DNA of 64,000 nucleotides from Pseudomonas marginalis (GTDB taxonomy: Bacteria > Pseudomonadota > Gammaproteobacteria > Pseudomonadales > Pseudomonadaceae): assembly GCF_001645105.1 (NCBI RefSeq), contig NZ_LKEG01000057.1, forward strand, positions 32,752 to 96,751, given 5' to 3'. Both the position numbers and the translations under genes were made by a program. The notes under the pieces were generated by a model, which was not told the DNA's origin, ran no database searches, and saw only the letters and a program-made list of their open reading frames with translations. Shown here in pieces: positions 56,718 to 64,000 of the stretch; the first letter of the stretch is position 1; every line of letters begins with the position of its first letter.

Positions 56718-59700
56718 AACAGCACTCCTTGTTCCCAGGCGGGCTCAACCTTGGGCGGGAGGGTCTTGCCCTGGAACAGCAGGTCCAGGCCTTCGATCAG
56801 GTCCCGTGGCGGCCGGGTGAAATACGCACCCTGGCTCGCGGACCGGGTTCCGCGCAGGAACAGATACAGCGCACCGCCGACATGGCGGTCGTAGTCGTAG
56901 TCCGGCAGGCGCGCCTTGAGTTGGCGGTGCAGGGCCAGCAGGTAAAGCACGTATTGCAGGTCGTACCGATGTTCGAGGATCGACTGTTCCATGGCGTCCT
57001 GGGTGTAGGCCGAATCGTCGGGGCCGAGCCAGTTGGATTTGTAATCCGCTACGTAATAGCGGCCGTCATGTTCGAAGGTCAAGTCGATAAATCCCTTGAA
57101 CATACCGTTGAGCAGCACGGGTTCGGCGGCGACACGGGATACGCCGTTGTGGGTGTACTGGCAAACCAGTTTGTCGAGGGCGAGTACGTCGACTTTGTGG
57201 CTGGCGAACCAGAACTCCATTTCGATCTGGTACTGCTGCAAACCGTTGAGGGAAACGTGACCGTTATCCACCGGCAATGGCGTTTGCAACAGGTGGCCGA
57301 GCCAACCGCTGAGGGTGATGATCCAGCCTTCCCAGTTACGACGATTGCAGCGGGCGCCCACGGCCTTTTCGATGGCCTCGGGTGTGACGTTGAAGCCCTC
57401 CTCCCCTGCCCACTCGAGCAGACCGTGAAGGAAAGTCCCTGGGTTAGGACCGCGTGGGAAACGGTGGATGTCGCCGCCGGACGCCGCCACTTCGCGAGGG
57501 GCATCGGGGTCGAGGCGCTCGTCATCGAACAGCTTCTGGGCCTGGGGGCTTTCCGGCGCTTCGAGCGTGGCGGCACTCATGCTGTCGCCGATACGCAAGG
57601 CGCTGTAGGAGGCAATCCACCAGTTTTCCGCGGCCTTGCGCTTGGGCAGCAAGGGCGCCCGCAGTGTGGCTTCGTTGCGGGGTGGGTGGAAGACGATGGG
57701 TTGCGCTTCGGGCACCTGCGCATAGTCGATGGCAGGGCAACCTGCTTGCAGGTCCAACAGCCAGCGCGCCAGACCGGCAGACTCCCCCAGCGAAGCACCC
57801 GCGCCGAGCAGATAGCCCAACGCCGACAGGTGCAACACGGAGCTATTGCTGTTGCCACGCTTGAGGTCAGCGATGCCCAGCCAGCATGCATGCTTGGCGC
57901 GGGTTAGGGCGACATACAACAGGCGCAGGTCTTCGGCCAGGCGCTCGTTGTCGGCCTGGGCGATCAATTCGGGCGTAGGGCGCAGGCTGACGTGGGATTT
58001 GCCGTGTTCATCGTGGTAGTGCAGCGGCAAGCGGCTGCCGTCGACCGGTTTGGCCGAGCAGATGAAAGGCAGGAAAACCAGGTCGTACTCCAGGCCTTTC
58101 GACTTGTGGATCGTCACCACCTTGACCAGTTGCTCATCACTTTCCAGGCGCAGGATTTGTTCTTCACCCGCCTGGCCGGAGAGTGCCAGGTGTTCCGCCA
58201 GGTGTCGGATCAGTGCCTGTTCGCCGTCCAGTTCCGAGGCTGCCTGTTGCAGCAATTCGCTGAGGTGCAGCAGGTTGGTCAGCACCCGTTCGCCATCACT
58301 GCGTGCGATCAGGGTTTGCGGCAGTTTGAAGTCGTGCAGCAGGCGGCGCAGCATCGGCAGCACGCCTTGGGTACGCCAGATCGCGCGGTAGCCACGGAAC
58401 TGCATGACACGGCTTTCCCACGCGAGCTCATCCTGGTTCAGACGCTCCAGCTCCGGCAACGACAGGTTCAGCGTGACGCAGGCCAAGGCGGCGCGCAGCG
58501 GGCGCTCGACATCCGGCTCGGCGCAGGCCTTGAGCCAGGCGAGCAGGTCGTGGGCTTCCTGGGCGGCGAAGACTGAGTCCTTATCGGAGAGGTAGACGCT
58601 GCGTACGCCACGGGCTGCCAGTTCGGTGCGCACGGCTTGGGCTTCCTTGCCGTCGCGAACGAGAATGGCGATGTCTGACGGAAGCACACCGGTGAAGCTC
58701 ACGTCCGGCCGTAGGAAACCGGCGGTACCTTGCTGCCCGCCGTTGAGCAATTCAACAATGTGCGTGGCACAGGCGGCCGCCAATTGCTGACGATAAACCG
58801 CATTGGACACTGGCTGGTCGGTAGGTAAGTGCCAGAGGTTCATGGCCGGCAGCGTTTGCCCATTAACCTGCAATTGTTCCTTGCGGCCCTGGGACAGCAC
58901 CGAGTGGAAAGGCACCGGGTTTTCACCGTTGGGCTCGCGGAACAGGAACGCACCGCGACCTGTTTCTGCATGCTGGAATACGTGATTGACCGCCTCGACC
59001 ATCGCATGGCTGGAGCGGAAGTTGGTGCCCAATGTGTGGTGGCGACCGGTAGTGGATTGTCGGGCGCGCAGGTAGGTGTAGATGTCGGCGCCACGGAAGG
59101 CGTAGATCGCTTGCTTGGGATCGCCGATCAGGAACAGCCCGCTGTCGAGGTGGTTTTCTTCGATGCGGTAGATGCTGTCGAAGATGCTGTATTGCACCGG
59201 GTCGGTGTCCTGGAATTCATCGATCAAGGCCACCGGAAACTGCTCGCGGATCACACTGGCCAAGCGTTCACCGCCGTCGGCTTGCAGGGCGGCGTTGAGG
59301 CGGATGAGCATGTCGTCGAAACCCATCTCGGCGCGGCGACGTTTTTCGTCCTCGAAGCGTTTGCCCACCCAGCCGGCGGCGTGTTGCAACACGGCGGCGT
59401 CGGGGGTCGGCAGCGCATCAAGGGCGGCCTTGAGGCCGGCCATGGCGTCGATACCGGGATGCTGCGGAGGCTCGCCCTTCCAGGCTTCGGCCATACCGTC
59501 GGGCGTGAGGCGGGCGAAACCGGTGCCGATGTCCAGTTGCTCAAGGGTTTCGTCAGCGGCCCAGGCGCTGATCTTTTCGAACCAGGGCTCGAAGTAACGG
59601 GCTTGCATCTTGCGGCCGTCGACGGTTTTTGCGGCCACGGCTTGCAGGCAGATATCGCGCAGTTCGGCGGCCCATTGTTGCCAGGGGGCCTTGAGCGTTT

Positions 59701-60388
59701 GCAGTGCTTCGCGGCGCTCCTGCAGGCAGGCGTTGATCAGCTCGGCGGGCTCGCGGGTTTCACCCGTCGGCCGTTCGCTGCCAAATAGCGCACGTACTCG
59801 CGGCATTAATGCGGCGGGGCCGCCCCAGTTGCTGCGCACCCAGTCGAGGGCGTCGTCGTGCATCGGGTAGCAGAACAGCCGCCAGTAATCGCGCAACACT
59901 TCGCCGAGCAGGTCGCTGTGGTCGGTTTCCAGGGTCTGGGTGAACAGGCTACCGCTGTCGAAGGCATGTTCGCGCAGCATGCGCTGGCACCAACTGTGGA
60001 TCGTCGAGACAGCGGCTTCATCCATCCACTGGGCGGCGATGTCCAGTCGGTTGGCGCAGGCAGGCCATTGTTCGGGTGGGTACTCGACGCGCAGATCGGC
60101 GATCAGGGCATCGGGCTGTTCGATTTCTTCGCGAAAAAAGCGTGCGGCTTCGGCCAGGCGAATGCGGATGCGTTCGCGCAGCTCCTTGGTGGCGGCGTCG
60201 GTGAAGGTCACCACCAGGATTTGCGGCGGCAGCAATTCACGGCCGAAGCCTGCTTCGTCGCCACCGTGGCCGAGGACTAGGCGCAGGTAGAGGGCGGAGA
60301 TAGTGAACGTCTTGCCGGTACCCGCGCTGGCTTCGATCAGCTGGCTGCCTTTGAGCGGGAAGGCCAGGGCCAAGGGTTTACGGGTCAT
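56714..60388 (-). CDS. recB: Exodeoxyribonuclease V beta subunit RecB
   Basis: 1224 residues. UvrD-type helicase: Walker A ASAGTGKT at 20-27, ALIDEFQDTDPVQYSIFDSI, VVTIHKSKGLEYDLVFLP; a C-terminal RecB nuclease domain with DLTFEHDGRYYVADYKSNWL (the Asp and Lys of DYKS are catalytic). Together with RecC and RecD it resects DNA ends and loads RecA. Start at 60388 in a 4-bp overlap with recC; an in-frame upstream ATG at 60457 lies inside recC. Confidence 0.97.
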   Translation of the reverse strand: MTRKPLALAFPLKGSQLIEASAGTGKTFTISALYLRLVLGHGGDEAGFGRELLPPQILVVTFTDAATKELRERIRIRLAEAARFFREEIEQPDALIADLRVEYPPEQWPACANRLDIAAQWMDEAAVSTIHSWCQRMLREHAFDSGSLFTQTLETDHSDLLGEVLRDYWRLFCYPMHDDALDWVRSNWGGPAALMPRVRALFGSERPTGETREPAELINACLQERREALQTLKAPWQQWAAELRDICLQAVAAKTVDGRKMQARYFEPWFEKISAWAADETLEQLDIGTGFARLTPDGMAEAWKGEPPQHPGIDAMAGLKAALDALPTPDAAVLQHAAGWVGKRFEDEKRRRAEMGFDDMLIRLNAALQADGGERLASVIREQFPVALIDEFQDTDPVQYSIFDSIYRIEENHLDSGLFLIGDPKQAIYAFRGADIYTYLRARQSTTGRHHTLGTNFRSSHAMVEAVNHVFQHAETGRGAFLFREPNGENPVPFHSVLSQGRKEQLQVNGQTLPAMNLWHLPTDQPVSNAVYRQQLAAACATHIVELLNGGQQGTAGFLRPDVSFTGVLPSDIAILVRDGKEAQAVRTELAARGVRSVYLSDKDSVFAAQEAHDLLAWLKACAEPDVERPLRAALACVTLNLSLPELERLNQDELAWESRVMQFRGYRAIWRTQGVLPMLRRLLHDFKLPQTLIARSDGERVLTNLLHLSELLQQAASELDGEQALIRHLAEHLALSGQAGEEQILRLESDEQLVKVVTIHKSKGLEYDLVFLPFICSAKPVDGSRLPLHYHDEHGKSHVSLRPTPELIAQADNERLAEDLRLLYVALTRAKHACWLGIADLKRGNSNSSVLHLSALGYLLGAGASLGESAGLARWLLDLQAGCPAIDYAQVPEAQPIVFHPPRNEATLRAPLLPKRKAAENWWIASYSALRIGDSMSAATLEAPESPQAQKLFDDERLDPDAPREVAASGGDIHRFPRGPNPGTFLHGLLEWAGEEGFNVTPEAIEKAVGARCNRRNWEGWIITLSGWLGHLLQTPLPVDNGHVSLNGLQQYQIEMEFWFASHKVDVLALDKLVCQYTHNGVSRVAAEPVLLNGMFKGFIDLTFEHDGRYYVADYKSNWLGPDDSAYTQDAMEQSILEHRYDLQYVLYLLALHRQLKARLPDYDYDRHVGGALYLFLRGTRSASQGAYFTRPPRDLIEGLDLLFQGKTLPPKVEPAWEQGVLL

Positions 60389-63300
60389 GCGCCGTCCTCG
60401 CCGGTGAGTGATCGCCATGGTGCGTTGAGCAAGGGGCGATACAGGGTTTCGCACCAACCTTCAAACTCTTCGCTGGCGATCAGTGTGGCGTAGTCGGGGA
60501 ATTGCCGGGTGAGCGCCGAGGTTTCGCGACGCTCGCCATGGTTGGTCAGGCCATCGCCTTCGTAGGTTTTACTGGCGGCGGCTTCGGCCTTGACTGGGTC
60601 GGTTTGGCTGAGCCACGCGAAGGCGGTTTTCACGGCAACGGGTAGCGGTTTGCTCATTCCGGTATGCCAGGCCAGCAGCAGGTTGCAGAGGATTTCCTGG
60701 GCATTGGATGTATCCAGTGGTGGCAGGAGCAGGGTGTCGTCGCTGGCCACCAAGCCCGTGCTTAACGGCAAGCCGCAGGCGCAGGCAACCACGTGATTGA
60801 CCCAGGGGCGAATCAGGCGATGCCACTTGCGGGTCTTGATCGAGCCAATACTGTTGGGAATGGTGGTGACGCTGAGCAATCCGCCATCACTGCGCCGATG
60901 CAATCCGCTGATCCAGCCTTCCAACTGAACGCCATGATGCTCAAAACTGACGGGTTCGGCGCCGGGGTGCGGGGTGGGCCAAAGGGCCAGTAATTGCTGG
61001 TAGCGTCGCAGCAGGTCGGGCAAGGGCTCGATCAGTTCGTTACGCAGGCATTCGCCAAAACCGACCATCGGCAACAGGCCACTGCCTTGCAGACGCAGGG
61101 CCTGGGCATTCAGCGCCTGGTCGAGGTGATCGGGTTGGGTGAGTGCAGCACTGAGCAGGCTGTCGCTCAGGCTGTAGCGTTGCAGTGCGTCGAGAACGAA
61201 GGGCTCTTCGTCGGCCAGCGGGACTTCGGCGGCCTCGAAGAATACTTTCAGGCGTTGGCTGAAGAAGTGTTTGACCGGGTTGCGCAGGAAGTCTTGGAGC
61301 TGGCCGAGGCTCAGGGGCTCTTCCTGTTGGTGGGGAGCCAGGTCGTGTTCGGTTGGGAGGGCATCGGACGCTTCGTGGAGCAACTGCCATTCGCGCGCGT
61401 AGCTGAACAGCGCATCGCCCTCATGGAAATAGCGGGCGCTGAACGGTTGCAGCGGATGCTCTTGTGTCATGGCATCGATCAGTGGCTCGTCGCTGTTTGC
61501 GTGGTGCCAGCCACTGGCGAGATGGTCACGCAGTTGACCGATCAGTACCGAGGCCGGGCGATCACTGTTGTCGCGGATGCTACGGCCGACCCAACTGATG
61601 TACAGCTGGTCACGGGCTGAAAGCAGGGCTTCGAGCAGCAGGTAGCGGTCGTCTTCACGGCGTGAGCGGTCGCCGGGGCGGTAGTCGCTGCCCATCAGGT
61701 CGAAGTCCAGCGGTGGTTGCGCGCGCGGGTAATCACCGTCGTTCATGCCGAGCAGGCAGACGAGCTTGAAGGGGATCGCACGCATGGGCATCAGGGTACA
61801 GAAATTGACAGCTCCGGCGAGGAAGCGCTGGGACAGGCGGCCTTGGTCGAGGCCGGCCAGCCAGGCTTCACGGACTACAGTGAGGGGTAACTCGTCCTGC
61901 AGACCTACGGACTCGCAGGTTTCCAGCCAGGTTTCTCTGAGTTGTTCGAGTTGGCCCAGCAGGTAATCGTCGTGTTCGCTGCTGGGCAGGAAGAACAGTT
62001 GCATCAGGCGTTGCAGACGCTCACCCCACACCCTCGGAGGTGCGGGTTGGGACAGGGCTTGGTGGGCGTCATTGAGTGCGTCGAGCAAGGCGACCAATGG
62101 GCCGATCAGGGCGGCGTCCAGACCACCTATTTCATCGTAGGGCTCGATGCCGTCACACGCGGCGCCGGTGCCTACGGCGTAACCTAGCAGCATACGGCGC
62201 AGGCCGAAACGCCAGCTGTTTTGCTCCAGCTCCGTTGGCAGGCCCAGGCCGGCACGTTGTTCGGCGTTAAGCCCCCAGCGGATGCCGGCACCTTCTATCC
62301 AGCGGTGCAATGTGGGCAGGTCGCGTTCCTTGATGGCAAAGCGTTCGCGTAGGGCCGGAACATCAAGCAGGTCGAGGATCTCGCTGACGGGGAAGCGGCT
62401 GTCGGGGAGTTTCAGCAGGTGTTCGACGGCGATGAGCAGAGGGTCGCGGCCACGTTGGCCCTGGTCGGTCAGGGTGAACGGGATGAAGCGCGGGTCATTG
62501 CGCTCGAGCTGGCCGAACACGGCGCGGATATGCGGCGCGTAACTATCCACGTCGGGAACCATGACGATGATGTCCCGGGGGCGCAGCGTGGGGTCCGCAC
62601 TGAAGCGTTGGAGCAGTTGATCGTGGAGGATTTCCACTTCGCGTTGGGCGCTGTGGGCGATGTGGAAGCGGATTGAGGTATCGCGGTCCAGGTCGACGGC
62701 AGGCCAAAGCTCGCGGGTTTCGTTGAGTGGGCGCAGTTCGAGGATGTCGTCCTGGAGCTGGTTGAGCAGTGTGGTGGGCTCGCTGTCGCTGAACAGGTCG
62801 ATACGACCATCGCGGAAGGCAGCGCGGTAGCTGTTGGGGTCGTCGTAGCTGTCCAGCAGGCTGATGTAGTCGCGGCCCTGTTTGCCCCAGGCAGCCAGCA
62901 GCGGGTGGGCGTGCTGGTGCAGGGTTTGTGGGTCGATGGTGACCGGCATGCCGCTCTTACGCGCTTGGCGTTTGTATTCGTTACGCAGCAGGTCTTTGTC
63001 GGCGACGATGTCTGACCAATGGTGGCGACAGGGGTTGTGCACGCAGAGTAAAACTTGGCTGAATCGTGCGAGACCGGCAAGGGCTTCGAGTGCCTGCGCA
63101 GGTAACGAGGAGATGCCAAAAACGATGACTCGGGATGGCAGGCCTTCAGGCGCTTTTTCCAGTGTATTGATGCGCTCGATAAAGCGTTGGTGAACGCCGG
63201 CGCGGCTTTCGGCCATGCCCTCTTCACCTACGTCCAGCAGCAGTGCTCGCCATAGTTCGGCTTGCCAGCAGTTGGCAGTGTTGAGCGGTTTGGATTCGCC

Positions 63301-63834
63301 TCGACCGTTGCGCAACTGGTGACGGCCGGCAGCCCAGTCTTCCAGCCAATCGGCACGGTAAACCTGGTATTGGTCGAACAAATCAGCCAGGCGCTCGGCG
63401 AGTTGATAGCGTTTTCGCAGATCAGTGTCGTGGGTGAGGAAACGCTGCAGCGGTTCGAAGTGCGGCTGATCGATAAGCTCCGGGAGCAGGCGCATCAGGC
63501 GCCAGGTCAGTGGGGCTTTATCGAGCAGGGACTTGGGGGGGATTTCATCACGGCCCAGGACCATGCGGTACAGCTGCCACATGAAGCTGCCGGGCAGTTG
63601 CACGTCGATTGCTGCGGCGATTCCACAACCGCCCATATCATCATCTTCAGGATCTTCAGCCAAAGCCAGCTTGAGCCACTGGGCGATGCCGTTGCTTTGT
63701 ACCAAGGCGATTTCGTTTTCCAGGGGAGCCAGTGGGTAGCGGCGCATCCAACTGACCACCAGGCTGCGCAGTTCGTCCAGGCGGTTGCCGTGAACCACCA
63801 TGAATCCAGCACTGAGGGACGTCGCGTCCGGCAT
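60385..63834 (-). CDS. recC: Exodeoxyribonuclease V gamma subunit RecC
   Basis: 1149 residues. It has inactive helicase-like domains and a degenerate nuclease domain; VVHGNRLDELRSLVVSWMRR at the N-terminus, QSNGIAQWLKLALAEDPEDD and FVIS-type segment VIVFGISSLPAQALEALAGL are typical. RecC recognises Chi and splits the DNA strands. First gene of the operon; ATG at 63834 after AAGGAAGCCGTT. Arrangement recC-recB-recD (4-bp overlaps) differs from the recC-ptrA-recBD order of E. coli. Confidence 0.95.
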   Translation of the reverse strand: MPDATSLSAGFMVVHGNRLDELRSLVVSWMRRYPLAPLENEIALVQSNGIAQWLKLALAEDPEDDDMGGCGIAAAIDVQLPGSFMWQLYRMVLGRDEIPPKSLLDKAPLTWRLMRLLPELIDQPHFEPLQRFLTHDTDLRKRYQLAERLADLFDQYQVYRADWLEDWAAGRHQLRNGRGESKPLNTANCWQAELWRALLLDVGEEGMAESRAGVHQRFIERINTLEKAPEGLPSRVIVFGISSLPAQALEALAGLARFSQVLLCVHNPCRHHWSDIVADKDLLRNEYKRQARKSGMPVTIDPQTLHQHAHPLLAAWGKQGRDYISLLDSYDDPNSYRAAFRDGRIDLFSDSEPTTLLNQLQDDILELRPLNETRELWPAVDLDRDTSIRFHIAHSAQREVEILHDQLLQRFSADPTLRPRDIIVMVPDVDSYAPHIRAVFGQLERNDPRFIPFTLTDQGQRGRDPLLIAVEHLLKLPDSRFPVSEILDLLDVPALRERFAIKERDLPTLHRWIEGAGIRWGLNAEQRAGLGLPTELEQNSWRFGLRRMLLGYAVGTGAACDGIEPYDEIGGLDAALIGPLVALLDALNDAHQALSQPAPPRVWGERLQRLMQLFFLPSSEHDDYLLGQLEQLRETWLETCESVGLQDELPLTVVREAWLAGLDQGRLSQRFLAGAVNFCTLMPMRAIPFKLVCLLGMNDGDYPRAQPPLDFDLMGSDYRPGDRSRREDDRYLLLEALLSARDQLYISWVGRSIRDNSDRPASVLIGQLRDHLASGWHHANSDEPLIDAMTQEHPLQPFSARYFHEGDALFSYAREWQLLHEASDALPTEHDLAPHQQEEPLSLGQLQDFLRNPVKHFFSQRLKVFFEAAEVPLADEEPFVLDALQRYSLSDSLLSAALTQPDHLDQALNAQALRLQGSGLLPMVGFGECLRNELIEPLPDLLRRYQQLLALWPTPHPGAEPVSFEHHGVQLEGWISGLHRRSDGGLLSVTTIPNSIGSIKTRKWHRLIRPWVNHVVACACGLPLSTGLVASDDTLLLPPLDTSNAQEILCNLLLAWHTGMSKPLPVAVKTAFAWLSQTDPVKAEAAASKTYEGDGLTNHGERRETSALTRQFPDYATLIASEEFEGWCETLYRPLLNAPWRSLTGEDGA

Positions 63835-63938
63835 AACGGCTTCCTTGGGAAAAGCAAAAATCGAAGGTGCGACTTTAGCACTGTGGGCAGTTATTGGCGG
63901 AATTGGGATGTGTTAGACATTTTCGACCGCCCAAAACA

Positions 63939-63968
63939 AAACCCCATCTGCTTTCGCAAATGGGGTTT
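63939..63968 (-). terminator. Terminator of the rRNA operon
   Basis: AAACCCCAT / ATGGGGTTT, 9-bp stem with further TGC/GCA pairing, T-run TTTTGTTTT on the minus strand. It follows the 5S rRNA end by about 10 bp. Confidence 0.88.
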
Positions 63969-63977
63969 CGGAATTTA

Positions 63978-64000
63978 ATCTTGACGATGACCTACTCTCA
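63978..64000 (-). rRNA. rrf: 5S ribosomal RNA, 3' end only
   Basis: The minus strand reads TGAGAGTAGGTCATCGTCAA GAT, the conserved 3' end of Pseudomonas 5S rRNA. The gene and its rRNA operon continue to the right of the window, transcribed toward recC. The exact 3' end may differ by a few bases. Confidence 0.85.

Overview
The window looks like chromosomal DNA of a Pseudomonas of the P. fluorescens group. The evidence is high GC, Pseudomonas-type gene neighbourhoods (folM-folE-folX; obgE-rpmA-rplU // ispB; yfiBNR; recC-recB-recD; kyn, ant and cat genes) and many REP/REPIN palindromes of the 'GTGGGAGGGGGCTTGCTCCC' and 'GAGCGGGCTTGCCCCGCGC' types between genes. I see no prophage, CRISPR array, tRNA gene, complete insertion sequence or recognisable biosynthetic gene cluster. 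Only the 3' end of a 5S rRNA gene is present, at the right edge.

Layout. 1-3181: a MerR-type regulator (cut by the left edge) faces an ABM-domain protein and a pterin block (folM, folE, folX, DUF1244). 3228-4386: two convergent orphan lipoprotein genes. 4592-10890: hopJ-like gene, trxB, cysZ, a glycosyltransferase, an OYE-type oxidoreductase, a glutathione peroxidase and creA. 10906-17064: housekeeping genes proB, obgE, rpmA, rplU, ispB, a zinc-ribbon yjdM-like gene, a small gene behind a Fur box, and fklB. 17317-29596: an HBM-type chemoreceptor, a VOC protein, a D-aminoacylase/RpiR/GntP operon, an LprI-like protein, a SulP transporter, an SDR-type epimerase, two LysR regulators and a TSUP transporter.

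29542-44553 is the metabolic core. It carries amino-acid permease-kynU, kynR, catBCA with catR, antR, antABC, aroP and kynA-kynB, followed by a cupin gene. Together these take tryptophan through kynurenine, anthranilate and catechol to the 3-oxoadipate enol-lactone, with three local regulators (KynR, AntR, CatR) and two permeases. Candidate operators are visible for all three regulators.

44716-52271: a free-standing peptidase C39-like protein, mmsB-mmsA with a divergent LysR regulator, a small DUF3077-like gene behind a strikingly structured leader, a LysR/EamA pair with a low-GC orphan gene, and a composite repeat block. 52272-54599: the yfiR-yfiN-yfiB c-di-GMP module. 54612-63834: recC-recB-recD. 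63939-64000: rRNA operon terminator and the 5S tail.

The best candidates for something not yet described are (i) the 5' leader of the DUF3077 gene, which can form a 16-bp stem, a UUCG hairpin and a perfect 13-bp loop-to-Shine-Dalgarno pairing; (ii) a 184-bp MITE-like element with 19-bp terminal inverted repeats and a 9-bp target duplication, carrying a REPIN and inserted exactly in the loop of a terminator; (iii) the stand-alone C39-like protein; and (iv) the contiguous tryptophan-to-enol-lactone supercluster. All of these rest on reading the sequence; no database search was run.
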